Below are positions 12,099 to 24,400 of a stretch of 64,000 nucleotides of DNA, piece by piece. Source of the DNA: Dactylellina haptotyla (Eukaryota; Ascomycota; Orbiliomycetes; Orbiliales; Orbiliaceae); contig CM062386.1 of NCBI GenBank assembly GCA_031310005.1, positions 1,240,001 to 1,304,000 of the forward strand. Reading direction: 5' to 3'. Position 1 is the stretch's first letter; each line of letters begins with the position of its first letter. The notes under the pieces are model-generated. The model saw only the letters and a list, made by a program, of their open reading frames with translations. It had not been told where the DNA came from and made no database searches. The position numbers were made by a program, and so were the translations under genes.

Positions 12099-14459
12099 AT
12101 GGGTGACCGCCCAGCCCTCGACCCTCCGCCAGGGACAGGCTCCTCCTCCTCGTCATCTTCGACAATAACAGAACCGCATCTCCTGTTTCTGGCGTTAGCC
12201 GACTCGTACCTCAACACCGCGCATAGCACCGGGATCAAAGATTCCTTTGACAACGACCTCTACCAGACCCTTGTCACGGCCGCGATACGATGTTTAGAGG
12301 CCGCTCTTTATGTATAGTGATACTATATCATTTTTATCACTGTTGTTGCGAGAGGAACACTAACTGGAGCAATGCTTTTGAAATAGGAGTTCAAGCTACA
12401 ACCAAAATTCGAAGCGGCGTTACGATTACGGTATGCGAGTGTATTGGAAGAAGAAACGGAAAATGTGACGGATGCAGAGCAAATATTACATAAAGGCGTA
12501 CGTATGCTACTTGAGAGGGTCATCTTGTGCCCCATGCCCCGCAATGATGAGGCTGACAGGTTTATTTTTGGGAACACAGATACTTATTGCCGGAAAGGTG
12601 GGACCGATCCAATGACCGGATGTTTTACCGGGGCACACTCAGCTAACGTTCTGGTTTCGCTATGAGCGTATAGAATAACTTCCAGGATCTAAAGTTTGCG
12701 ATGCAACATCTACTTGTCCGTATAATGTTTCGAATGAAACCAAAAGCCGCTTTCATATTACTAGGCCAGCAAATGAAAGAAACCGAAGTGTATGTCTCAG
12801 CCCATGTGCTTCCCTCTTAGAATTAGCTTGCGCTATAATTTACGTTCAATTTGGTTCTATTGTTACTAATAAGCTACGGTGTAAGTATAGTTTATCTCTT
12901 GCCTATTGGACATATTCTTTTCGGTTCTTATTATCATCACTAAGGACACAACGAACCGACGAACAAGATGACAATGCTGCTGTATCATCGCTTAGATCAG
13001 CGGCGGATCTGGCGAAACGACGAGAAGATCATCATGTCTACGCTTTAGCTAGCCTGATGGAGGCTTCAATATTACTTGGGCAAGGAATTGCTGGAGTGGA
13101 CGGCGCGAAAAAAGCACTAGCGAAATCTCAGAGTGTCCCATTGCAGGACGTACCTCAGCTGGCCTTCCTGTTCCAAATGCTCGACATCATGTCAACAACA
13201 ATACAGGGTACTATGTCCGAAACGGATGCGAAAATGAAAGTCCTACAAGAACATCTAGATGGCAATATCCCATGGAAGCTTTGGCCAGCAGATGGTACCT
13301 TCGTAATCCCTGTCAAACCATTATACGAAAGAGGGAAGCCTGAAGAACTAAAATTTAGATGGCTTCCCAAAGGTGATCTCTGGGCACTAGTTTGGTTTCT
13401 AAGCGGTTCCACGAGGACACATTCTAACGGGTCTGATAAGAAGGCGGAAGCATGTTTGATGCGCGGGCAGGAAATCATAGACGGCTTGCTCTCTGGAAAT
13501 CGAGACCCTGGCTTGTATTCTGTGGAAACAGCTGCGACAAGAATCACTTGGAGGAGATTGTTAAAGTTATCATTAACTTTGCAGTTAGTGTACTGCTATG
13601 CTGGTAGAAGTGCATGGGATGAGGCTATAAGTGCCTTGCGTCAAGCTGAAACTCAGTTCGGTAATATCAGCGATGAGTCTCAGCAACGATTCATAAAGCC
13701 ATGGTTGATATATACCACTGCCGTTGTACGACACGGAACCGGCAACCTAAATCGCGCTTTGACGGCTTATCAAAGTCTCTTATCTGACCGAACATCCGAG
13801 CTCGGGATACTCGCAGCCTTGAACTCTGTGTTGATAGCGTCTGGTCCTCGAACCAAGAACTTCAGGCAAGCGCAGGATTTACTTGCGAGTGTCGCCGATT
13901 TTGCATCCACTCACAGGAATCCGTTAATTCAAGGGGCATATAATGTCGTGAAGGTTGCATTGGAAAAGAAAGGCGACAATCTGAACATTGTGCGGTAGGT
14001 AGCAACCTAGCTTTGCTCCTCATAGTAATTTAAACACAGCCTAACATGCCTGTAGGAGCCTGTTGAGCACTTCAAATAGAATTTTTAGGCAATCAGGAGT
14101 TCACCACATGTTAACAATTACATTGGCCCTGGTTTGCGCAAGAGTATTCAACCCAGATCCTCACCACCACGCCAATATGTCAAGAGCAACATTAGATTGC
14201 GCTGTCAAATCCGGCGACCGACTATGGCAAGCGACTACGAGGAATATGCTTGCTGGTATGTCACATCCTTTGACAGTTCTTCCTGAAACATCATCTGTCA
14301 GCCGATTTCTAGTTGCAAGATGCCCTAGCTAATATCAAACTTAATATAGATGCCCTTGCCCGAGCGAACCGGGAAACGGAAGCTAAGACCTTCCGTGCAG
14401 CTAGTGAGCAAGACCGAAGGGTTGTCGAACAATACCTAAACCTAGGGTCAAATGTATAA
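12099..14459 (+). CDS. SCC4: Cohesin loading factor subunit Scc4/Mau2
   Basis: Seven exons (12099-12311, 12387-12497, 12580-12597, 12674-12789, 12945-13994, 14056-14255, 14350-14459) encode 605 residues. The product is helical and TPR-like throughout. Family hallmarks include LFLALADSYLN near the N-terminus, FEAALRLRYASVLEEETEN, a LKFAMQHLLVRIMF helix and a C-terminal block with HHMLTITLALVCARVFNP. Scc4 partners Scc2 to load the cohesin ring on chromosomes in the nucleus. Exon 3 is only 18 nt and encodes ILIAGK; it is needed to join two blocks that both fit the family. A short Pro/Ser-rich N-terminus precedes the first helix. The start is the only Met in exon 1. Identification rests on overall pattern and spacing of helices, so it is strong but not motif-proof. 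Confidence 0.88.
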
Positions 14460-15382
14460 GTATCGTTTCACGAAATTCGCGCCCAGGGTACATTCAGACC
14501 CCGGCTTCCCCAAATCACGCCATTCAATGTATAAAATAAATTCACACCCATCCATTTAAAGTCGGTCTAAAGACTTCAGATCTTTTCCGTCTTTTAATTC
14601 CGTCTTTCCTGATTTTGTTCGGATAGTGTCGGCTAATACCCTAGCGTTGTAATGTCTTGTCTGTTTCGGTTTTGATCTTTAGTGGGATATCTTGTACTTG
14701 TTATATCGTGAAAGGCGCGGGTACGGAGTTTCGAGATGGGAAAATTGATTCACATTCTGGTACATTCTCGACATGGTCATCAGCATGTCCCTACCACCAG
14801 CCACGTTTAGATGAGTGTTTATATTGAATGCTAGCAGCGTGACAAAGAATTCTGCAAATACGGACGTCTGATAAAGTTAAACTGCATGTCGAACCGAGCC
14901 ACCCTTACCGTGAGAATTTGAGGGGTTCCCCACGTCCTTTGATTAATAGAAAAGTGCCCGAATACGAGCCTCAGAGATCAGATGCACTTGATACTAACAG
15001 ACTAGTGGTATCGCCTGACTCCTTCCATATACGATCAAGACGGATACACGTTGCAATATAGAGAGCACCCTGACCCTGGCTAGTGAGCGCATTCAGTGAA
15101 ATCGATCCTTTTAGTTAGCGTAGATAGGATATCCGTTCATTCATATTTATTTCTGACAGAGACGGACCTTGGTGGGATGTTGTGTTGGCACCTTCCACTT
15201 TCGACACTCAACTTGTACCATATGGCGCAACTTCAACAAATTTTCGAACCTAAACTCATGTTCAGCAGACTACATCAACCAAGCTGATAATATAGCACAG
15301 TGACCCCGGATTTCTATTCCAAACGATACGGCAACGGCAGAAGTAGACACCAGAGACCAGCTTGGACAACCTGGCGAACCAC
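14460..15382. other. Intergenic region between SCC4 and FLX1
   Basis: About 0.9 kb. The first part is probably the SCC4 3' UTR and the rest FLX1 promoter. No ORF above about 60 codons looks coding, and no repeat or RNA gene was recognised. Confidence 0.5.
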
Positions 15383-18181
15383 ATGTCAGGATCCAGACAT
15401 GATGGTTCGACGACGGCAATTTCCGAAATCGTCGCCGGCGTCTCGGCCGGATTCATCTCAACTGTCGTCTGCCACCCACTTGACTTGATTAAAACAAGGC
15501 TACAAGGTGAGCTTTACCCCAATTTCAGGTCGGGCAGCTCTTCAGAGATGAAAGGAGCATTTGATCTTGTTTATCAAAGTACCTCACCGGACATAAGAGT
15601 TGGAGGATCTCATTAGGCCAGGTCCGCCAATTACCTGCATGCGCCTTATATTCCTCAAATATCGGCGACTACCTAACGTTACCATTTGAGGAATTTTTTT
15701 TCTCAGTTTGCTTTGGATATCTAGCATTAGCTAGCTATGTTTCTAACCAGTAGCCGATCTAATTTTTCGATTTCGCACTCGCTCCAAGTCATCCATAAGC
15801 ACTATCTAACTTTCCCTTGATTTCTCTTTCTCAAACAGTGCATCGAAATGATAGGGCGAGAACGTGGGGTGGTTCCTTGGCTGTGGCACGAGAGCTTCTC
15901 TTTGAAGCCCGCGCCACAGACACACGTCCACTCAAGGCAATGTATCGAGGAATCGGCCCAAATGTGGTTGGAAACACGGCGAGCTGGGGGCTGTACTTTC
16001 TTTGGTATTTAAACTATTCCCTCCGAGCCAATAACGATCCGCCTTGCAGTCTGCCCTGAATAGTATTGGGAAAATTGTGTTTTTCCCGGGAAACCCGCAA
16101 GTCTTGGGAGATTCATGCGTGGACGAGGAGCAGACGCGTCCTAACACACGTGAGCTCTTATTTACAGGTACGATCAAATTAAGAAACGAGTTGCGGAATA
16201 TCGTGGATACCAGGGCGAAGAGCTCAGCTCACTCGACTACCTCCTGTCTTCCGGCGCAGCAGGTTAGTTGATCAGGAATAGCAATCGGTGAATCTCAAAA
16301 AACTTATACGAAGATTTCCATCCAATAGGTGTTGCGAGTGCGGCCCTGACGAATCCAGTGTGGGTGGTCAAGACCCGGATGTTGACTTCGGGAACCCGTA
16401 CACCCGGTGCATACCGGGGTCTAGCCGAAGGACTATCCCGGATTACCACCGAGGAAGGGGTCCGGGGACTCTTCCGGGGCTTCGTACCCTCGCTCTTTGG
16501 AGTCCTCCAAGCTGCCATCCAGTTTATGGCCTACGAGAAACTTAAGATCTGGCGCCACTCGAGTCGTCAGGAGTCTTCAGTTATAAGCCAGAACAGGCAG
16601 CAACAATCACAGTCAAGTTCGAAGCCGCAAGGTAACTTCACATCCACCGATTTGTCTGCGCCGATTTTAAGATCTGTGGAGCATCCGTCGAACCCACTTC
16701 AATTATCGAGAGCATGTGCTCAAATGTGGACTTTGCACTGCTCCGTGGATTTGGATGCTTATAAGATCAACTAATAGTTTATGCTCCTTCCTATTCCATA
16801 CTATCGGAACAAGGATTCCGTCATGATCAGCAGAAAACAGTTCGCATCCTTTTTTACAGCTGACTGGTTCCTATTACTAACTGTTTGTCGCATTTCACAT
16901 AGATGCAGCAATACCCACAGCAAACCTAGCTCGCAATGGAAACTCTAGCAAAGAAATGCTCGGCTATGAGCGATATCGCCAGGCAACACTACGACAGTCG
17001 CCAGCGCTCTCAAACATAGACTATATGGCACTATCGGCGCTGTCAAAAGTTTTTGCCGGTGCATTGACATATCCGTATCAGGTGATACGCTCGAGGTTGC
17101 AAACACATGATGCGGCTGTAGTCTACTCGTCGGCAAGAAACGCTGTTTTCCAAACCTGGCGGTCCCAGGGTATTTCCGGGTTCTATCAAGGGTAAGTGAA
17201 TATTGTTAACGCCATAGGAGGCGTAAAATTTTTTTGCTACCTGGCTTCCCCCCTTATTATGTTTTTTTCGGCTCCGTCGGTTCCTCAAACCTTCAGGTCG
17301 CGATAGAAAAACTTTAAAGGCGTTTCCTATTATCTAAGAAGTCACATTTCACGTCTGAGCTTTTGTTCGAAACCCTCGAAGGCTGTGTCCCCAATATTGG
17401 TGCCTGACTTTTATTGTTTCCATTCACCCTAGTACCCTGCTCTTTCTCGCATACGATTCCATCTCTCGCGTTCTTTTTCCTTTTTCTTCATCCATCCCCA
17501 CCACCATTGCTGTTGCCTCTCTTCAAGGGCAGAACACAGACCCACACTTCTAGAAGGAATCACTCGACCAGGAACAAGGCCGTAGATTTCCAAAGAAAAT
17601 TTTTATTTTATTTTTTCGATGCGCAATCAACAAAAAAGAATTTTCATAGTGCAGGGTCATATCCGAGAGGCGGATCGGTCCTTCAGGCACACTTTTTTCT
17701 TTCTTTTCTTGAACCATCCTCCTCCCCCTTCTTGTTCTCTTTGCCTAACCCCTCCCACCCCATATCGCAAAATTTTGCTTCTTGCAGATGCGAGCTAGGG
17801 TTTTTTTTATCGGCATCACACAGCAAAAAAAAAAAAAAAAAAACAGCCGTTGTCATGTCAAAAAGGTCCACACATCTCCGGGTTCCGCTGCGAGAAATGG
17901 TACGCCCCCACACCAAACATGCTCCAAAGCGAGTCCCGCTTAAACGGAAGGCAGCTACTTCATTGGAACTAGTGGTCATGACATGGCTTTTGCAAGACAT
18001 CAGGAAGACTGGCACATGAACGCTACCTCTTTTCAGTTATCTGCTCTGTATTCGCTAACCAAAGAGAAATTTCTTGTTTTTTTCTCTCTCTTAAAATAGG
18101 TTAGGTCCAAATCTCGTGAGGGTTCTGCCAGCTACATGTATCACATTCGTCGTCTATGAGAACGTGAGACGCATTTTCTAG
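15383..18181 (+). CDS. FLX1: Mitochondrial carrier of the Flx1/SLC25A32 (FAD/folate) type
   Basis: Six exons (15383-15506, 15839-16004, 16168-16262, 16329-16631, 16903-17191, 18100-18181) encode 352 residues with the three repeats of mitochondrial carriers. The odd-helix signatures are HPLDLIKTRLQ, TNPVWVVKTRM and TYPYQVIRSRLQ. Tryptophan in the second signature and YPYQV in the third are typical of the Flx1/SLC25A32 branch, which moves FAD or folate across the inner mitochondrial membrane. A 50-residue Ser/Gln/Asn-rich insert separates repeats 2 and 3. The protein ends with a normal final helix (LGPNLVRVLPATCITFVVYE). The true start is the ATG at 15383; the open frame extends upstream without another Met. 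The last intron (17192-18099) is 908 nt, far longer than others in this window, and carries promoter-like sequence. Substrate choice between FAD and folate cannot be decided from sequence. Confidence 0.92.
17192..18099 (+). other. Unusually long last intron of FLX1 with promoter-like and ORF-like content
   Basis: This 908-nt intron starts GTAAGT and ends in a pyrimidine tract and TAG. From about 17400 it contains dense C/T tracts of the kind seen upstream of well expressed fungal genes, a run of 19 A (17825-17843) and then, 11 bases later, an ATG at 17855 opening a 54-codon basic frame to 18019. That small product starts MSKRSTHLRVPLREM and has no recognised family. The segment may be a nested gene, an inserted gene fragment, or only noncoding intron. 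Confidence 0.4.
17825..17843. repeat. Homopolymer of 19 A
   Basis: Uninterrupted A-run inside the long FLX1 intron, just upstream of a small open frame. It could be a poly(A) relic of a retro-inserted sequence or a slippage-prone homopolymer. Confidence 0.85.
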
Positions 18182-18848
18182 TGTGGTTGGAAGTATTAGA
18201 AATCTGAGACCTAAGCGACGTTGTTGGTCATAGCTTTGTGGAGTCAATATGCTCCGTTTTACCAATGATTACCATAGGAATTTATCCGTACAATTTTTTG
18301 GGGTCTTTTAGTTTCGTAAATAACACAAAAACTCAATTTAGCATAAATAGGAAATAAAAGGAATACACTACTACCAAGGTAGCCATCATGACGATCAAAG
18401 GTAATGTTTCGTTGAATATAATTGCTTGATACAGACGTAAGATAAAAGAACCCCAGCCGGCCCGATTTTGGTCAATTCTAGCCACCAAAGAAAGATAAGG
18501 GAGAGAGGTAGAACGATGGAAAGATATATATATAAATCAAAGCGACAAACAAGGCAGAGTAGAACGAGAGAGCAGATATTAACAAAGAGAACGCGAAAAG
18601 GAGAAAGACCTTAAGCTATTAGCAAAAGAACCGATTGGTATTTGAACATCGAAATTCAAAAGGCATAAAGAGCAGGTGCAAAGTAAAGGTGATAAAGAGG
18701 TATCAAAAAGGCGTATTGAGAAAGGGAAAGAAAGAGAAGATAGAATGATACAAACGCTATAAACGCCGTGACAATGACTTTAAGAATAGTGATAATCATA
18801 GAAAGAACAAAAAGGAAAGAAAGCTGATGGAACAGATTATATCTGGTC
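18182..18848. other. Convergent 3' region between FLX1 (+) and the AZF1-like gene (-)
   Basis: About 670 bases shared by the two converging 3' ends. It is A-rich on the + strand between about 18480 and 18840, consistent with a 3' UTR of the minus-strand gene. No ORF, RNA gene or terminator-like hairpin was recognised. Confidence 0.5.
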
Positions 18849-20604
18849 TCACATATAATCCTTGGGGACACCGTACTTGCTGAGGCCGACATGATCGAAA
18901 GAGTTCATGTTAAATTGAGGGACGTTGATATGCTGTGGTCGCATTGGCGGCAGCTGGCCAGGCATCTGTTGGGTGTTCATGACTCCATCGTAAGAATTCT
19001 GGCCTTCGTCAGTATCAGAGCCAAAATCCCACCCTTCGCCTCCGTTGCTGTTTCCGGCGGAACTCTCCGCTGGGCTATTGGCGCCACCGTCGTTATTATT
19101 ATTATTGCCATTATTATTAGAATTGTTTCCGTCGGATGCGTTCTTCGCCGCCTCGGCTCTCGACTTTCTAGTGCTCGAAATTTTGCGGTCCTTGCCTCGA
19201 CCCTTGATGCCTTTGTTAGAGTTTTTATACAGCTCAGCGAAATATTCAAAGAGTTCTCGGTCGGCCGAGGTTATCGTGCTTGGATCGAAGTTCATGGCGA
19301 ACTTGTCCGTCAAGTTTTTGATGGCTGAAGCATGAAATTTGTTTTGATGGGACTTTAACGTTCGAATGCCAGAGGTTAGCAAGAGTGACCGAAAAAGCAA
19401 ATATGATGAAAATAATCACCTTAAGATTTCCCAACTGCGTAAACTTCTTCATGCAGTTTTCCAACCGACAAATGAACGGCTTGGTTCCTTCATGAACTAC
19501 CCTATGAGCTCGAACATTCCCTCTCTGAGCGAACCGCTTCCCGCATTTCTCGCAAGAAAATGGCTTTTCGCCAGTGTGCCGTCTTTCATGGGTTTTCAAA
19601 TTTCCTAGTTGGGAGAATTTTTGGCCACAGCCGGGTTCTTTACAAGTCTATTTATCATGTTATGTTAGCTATTGTTGATGATCGATGTACCAAAAAGGCC
19701 AAACTCACAAAAGGTTTATCTCCAGTGTGCGCTCTAGAGTGTATCTCTAAGTGCGTCTTCTGGAAAAAACTTTTATTGCAGCCTGGAATGTCACATTCAT
19801 ATCTCTTCCGGGACTTTGATCCCTTTTTCTCCGAGGCAGGGCTAGCGGATTGGGCGGGTTCTGCCAACAGTTTATCGACTCCCAGGGGTGGGCCGCCAAA
19901 ATTTCCACCATTGCCATAAGGTTGTTGAGTAAAAGCTGGAGGCGGAGGCGGGGGTGGAGGTTGAACAACTGGTCTAGGGGGGGGAACAAATTGCGGTTGC
20001 TGCATTGGCATAGGCGTTTGGAAGGTAGGTGTCGGCTCCGGTTCCTTAGTCGGGGTGTCTTGCTTGCTTTGGATCGCCCGCATCAACTGATCAACCTCTG
20101 TTTTGAACATAGCACCAGGGTCTGTGATTGGGGCCGTCTGCGAGTTTTTACTGGGGGCCGGGGCTGCGAACTTGAGTGCTGAGACAGGGGTCTGTTGGAT
20201 TTGTGGTGCCGGCGGGGGTACTGGCGTTTGGACCTGTATAGGGGCCTTGGAAGGCATTGGTACCGGTGTTGGTGCTGGGGGTTTGTGATGCTGATGCTGA
20301 TGCTGATGCTGCGGCTGCGGCTGCGGCTGCGGTTGTTTTGGCTGGGGAGTCGGGAGGGACTGTGGAACCGGCATTTGGACAGGTGGAGGACGCACATTCT
20401 GTACCTGAACTGGTGGAGGAGGTTGAGCCTTTGATTTCGCATTTCTGGCAGATGCACCGCCCCGGGCAACTGGTTTGGCTGGCTTCTGCGTGGGGGTTTT
20501 CGTCTCGGGAAGAACAGGTAGATGCAGAGATTGATGCAATTGCTGGGGTTTAGTTTGAGATGGAGGTTGCGGCTGATGGGACAAGGAAGGGTGCTGTGGT
20601 TGTG

Positions 20605-20656
<52 letters not shown>

Positions 20657-21469
20657 TTGCTGCTGCTGTTGCTGAGATTGTGGTTGAGGCTGCTTCTGGA
20701 GATTATTGTGGAGGCTATTCTGCAGGCTATTCTGAAGATTGTTCTGAAGGTTGTTCTGGAGATTGCCTTGCAAGTTATTTGGAATATTCCCCTGTAAATT
20801 GTTCTGAAGGCTGTTCTGTAGATTGTTCTGTAGGCTATTCTGCAAATTGTTCTGTAAATTGTTCTGAAGGGTATTCTGAAGATTATTTTGCATATTATTT
20901 TGCATGTTATTTTGAAGGCTGTTTTGCAGGGAATTCTGGAGATTGTTCTGCATGCTGTTTTGCAACGAGTTCTGCAGGTTGTTCGGAATATTATGGGGCA
21001 ACTGAGGTAGCGGACTATGTTGCGGGGGGTGCTGCTGATGGTGCTGCTGTGGATGATGCGGCTGTTGGTGCAGACCCGGGTGGTGATGCGCCCGCTGCTG
21101 CGGTGGGGGTTGGTGGGCCTGCTGCTGCGGCGGCTGCTGATGCTGCTGTTGGTGCTGCTGCTGATGTTGATGCTGCTGTTGCTGCTGTTGATGCTGTTGC
21201 TGCTGCTGCTGCTGGTGATGCAACGACGGGTTCGGCATCATGTTCGACGGGTGGTGCAGGCCGGGCTGGGCATAGGTAGGCGGGTAGTTGATGTTCTGGT
21301 ACCCGAACATGTAGGTATCTTGGAACGCGTCGAACTCCGGCATGGGTTCTTGGTGATACTGATGTCCATTGACATCCACGTGAGTCGCCATGATGCCCCG
21401 CGATTGTGCCGTCGACGACTGCCGACCAGACAGCTCTGGTGGGGGGAAGACCAGACCCGAGATTTGCAT
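18849..21469 (-). CDS. AZF1: Azf1-like C2H2 zinc-finger transcription factor, Gln/Asn-rich
   Basis: Three exons (21469-19709, 19647-19420, 19352-18849) encode 830 residues; a start at 21391 ([12 protein letters not shown]) would give 804. Four tandem C2H2 fingers lie at about 563-670: [20 protein letters not shown], then [21 protein letters not shown] and [20 protein letters not shown]. The fourth finger and the following [18 protein letters not shown] match the diagnostic end of yeast Azf1, a nuclear activator with glucose-dependent and carbon-source-dependent targets. Introns fall between fingers 1 and 2 and inside finger 4. The N-terminal half is low complexity: His/Gln tracts, 24 tetrapeptides of NNLQ type, about 25 consecutive Gln and a Pro-rich stretch. 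The C-terminal region has a basic patch and an Asn run. Low-complexity tracts of this kind are common in activation or condensate-forming regions; that role is inference here. Confidence 0.9.
20605..20674. repeat. CAG/CAA (poly-Gln) trinucleotide tract within AZF1
   Basis: On the minus strand this reads as about 23-25 consecutive Gln codons, a mix of CAG and CAA. The mixture suggests selection on the protein rather than pure slippage of one codon. Confidence 0.9.
20696..20983. repeat. 24-unit, 12-bp coding minisatellite (Asn-Asn/Ser-Leu-Gln) within AZF1
   Basis: Read on the minus strand, 288 bases encode 24 tetrapeptides, nearly all of the form N-N/S-L/M-Q, with a few variants such as GNIP, GNLQ, NTLQ and NSLH. 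Codon choice varies between units. The array lies between His/Gln-rich and poly-Gln tracts. Confidence 0.95.
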
Positions 21470-24400
21470 ATTGCTAGAAGACGACGTCGCCGGGGGCCGG
21501 GCGGCGCGTTTCTGCTCAGGCGGCCGAAACCAAGCGGCCGACTGAGGGCCTATTGTGGCAGCCAGGTTTGCGGTTGGCCCGGACGCAGGCTGTCGATTCG
21601 GTAAAGGTTGTATGGTGGGGAGATGTGGTGGTTGGAAGGGGGAGGAGAGATGATCGCGGGTGGGCTTTGACGACGACGTTTTGCTTGCTTTTTAAGGGAC
21701 CCTTCTAAACAAGTTTTTGCACGGCGGTATGCCGTTTGTATATAGGTAGGAGCGAGAGGCGGTCGAGGGGGGTTATCCGCGCAGAGGTGCTCGGATTCGA
21801 GTCGTGTGGAAATGTCGGGGAGAGAAGTCTCGAGAAAAACAAAGACCGCTTTTGGGAGAGGGCGGGCGGTTATCCAGCAGCGGCGGTACTAGTAAAGTTA
21901 GAAAGAGTCGAAACCAGCCTGAGAGGAATCGGCGACGCGTGCATTAAACCAGAAGGATACACAAGATGCTAGTGGGTGCGATAGTGGGAAAGGGGAACGG
22001 GAGAGGAAAGACAAGAAAGAAAGAAGTCTCGGCCAAAGAAGGGATGGGGTACGGTGACGATGACCGGTGCAAGAATGTCAGAAATGCGAGATGGAATGAG
22101 AGAGAGGACTTTTGGGGGGGGCAGGTTGCTGCTGTGCGGAAAAGAGCACTGGGCCGGTCGGTTATCTTCCGGTGACTAATCCCCCCAAAAACGGTCTCGT
22201 CGGAGGCGGAGGCAGCCAGCGAACGGTTCAGGCCGGAATCCAAGATGAGGGTCTACAGAATGAAGTCCGTGAACCGTGCAAATGGCATCCGCGTCGTGAT
22301 GCTGGGGCTCGGGTATCGTGGGTGTTCAGAGGAACGATGTTTAATCGACGAAAATAAGAAAAAATAGATATCAAAAAAAATAAAATATTAATAGACCCGA
22401 CCACGAGTCAACAAACTGCGGTGGATACCGGAGAGATCTGGGTGGTAGTGCCAAAGAAGGCAAGGAAAATAAGAAAAACGATGGCAGAACCAGATCAGGA
22501 TCGGGAGCAGTTCCTGCACAATACAATCGTACAGTATAACTAAACTACCTCTCGTTTTAGCCCTCTTGACGGTAGCAAGAGAGTCTATTGTATCAAAGTG
22601 TGGTCGGTCTCGGATCTCTTGCGAGGGGGAGGAAAGGAGGAGAAGTGGTGTTCACGAGCGCAAAGGGAGGAATGGAGGTTGTTGAAAAAAGAAATACAGA
22701 GGATGAGGGAAAAGGAAGGGAAGAAGGAAAAATAAAATACAAAAAAATAAAATAAAATAAAGGAAAATTAAGACTGGAAAAACTTGGGGGGTGTGTGTGA
22801 ATGGCACAGTAATTATTATTAAGGCAAAACGTACCGTCAGAAACCAGAGCCTGAGCGTGGGACGTCAAGGGGCAAGAAAACTCTGCCTGTTGGGTTGGGT
22901 TTATTCCCGGTCTGTGCCCGTCATACAGTAGTATTAGTATTCGTTAGCTTGTTGGCTGGTAACACAGACCCCTCCTTCGAGAAAAGAAAGCCTCAGCGGT
23001 GGAAGAGCACTTTGATGGATGAGGTAAAAACATGCATCTGGAAGGGACGACTGCGGGTAAGGACAAAGGCTGGTAAGGCAAGGCAGAAGAAAAGCGGTAT
23101 GCAACGTGAATATTAATGTGCCCGCCCAGGTGTTTGGGGGGACCGAATAGGAGAAAAAGCAAAAGGGTGAGGAACAGGGCTGGGTTGGGGTCGGGTTGGG
23201 TTGGGGCTGGGTTTTATGAGCAACTGACGATGGATGTGCGGGAAGAGATGTCGGCCGGTGGTCGAACGAAACTCGAGGGGGGGGAGGATGGGATAAAAGA
23301 TTACCCGGCCCTCAGAACTAGAGTATATATTCGAGCGGAAGGGCGTCGACAACTTTGCCTCGGAGCGTCGCTGCGATGCGTAGAACGAGGTTTGGTTGCT
23401 CGAGGTGGGGGAGGAAAAGGAAAAAAAAAGAAAGAAAAAGAAAAGGAGGGAGGAGAGTAAAAAAAGAAATAACCGCGTGGGTGGTCGGGATTATATATAC
23501 AGCGGCCTCCAACGAGCACTCCATGCGGACGCAATAAAAAGAAGTCTGTTATGCGCAGGATCTGTCGGAAAACTTTACTCACCCGTAGCAGTTGAGCCTT
23601 GTGCGACGTTGGAAATTATTTGCAGACGTCGCTTTCGCGCGTTCTTTGGTCGTTGAAGTTTCCAGAGACTGGATGACGCTGGGTCCTGTTTGATTTCCGA
23701 GGATGTTTTTTCCTTCGCAATTCCCTTTTAGTGGACAAACAAGTTTTTGGATACTACTCTCGTGATGTAAAACGGCTAGGCTGCCCCGAAGCGCAGTGTT
23801 ATTCGTCAGCCACTGCCCAAATCCACTCTGCTAGCTGAGTTCGTTTACGCGACTAACAGGACTTTGTTCTACTCACCAGCTGAAGATTTTCAATATTGAA
23901 AATTCCAGAAAGGATTCACGAACGCGGACTCTTCCCTCGGATTTCTCCTCGTTTAGCGAACAAGGAGAATATTATATATTATTGTATATTTCGCGCACGT
24001 CTCTTTGACAGGCTGACAGGCGTTTAAAATGGGTATTCGGATAAAGTATCACAGGATGACGTGAGTCAGCTCCGAGGTCAGTCTTGTTCCGTACCGAGGC
24101 GGCCTTTCAGAGCAGAAAAACGTTGCTATACTCCGTTCTAGTGTTAGGTCTCATGTTAGCTTCTCAATCTATTCGGTCAGGGTGAAGCCATTCTTGAATT
24201 CCATCTATCGATTGGCTATCGGATGAAACATATTATTGGAAGCAGGGCACAGTGGCCTGTTGATTTGCCAAAGCCAGAGCTTCTGGCAAGCATTGCGGAT
24301 CCCCATGGGCCAATACCAGCAAGCTTCGCCCCGGTCATGGGGGCCCGGAGTTACCGGTAGCACCTCCAAGGGTCGCGCCAACGAAAGTACCTTGAAAAAG

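Noticed and set aside
17414-18019. 201-codon plus-strand frame in the FLX1 intron taken as a whole
   Set aside because: Its first 145 residues read through T- and A-runs and are low complexity. Only the last 54 codons, after the A-run, are kept as a weak candidate.
20560-21279. 239-codon plus-strand frame rich in Ala/Val/Gly/Cys
   Set aside because: It is the reverse complement of the AZF1 Gln/Asn-rich repeats. Repetitive codons on one strand force long open frames on the other.
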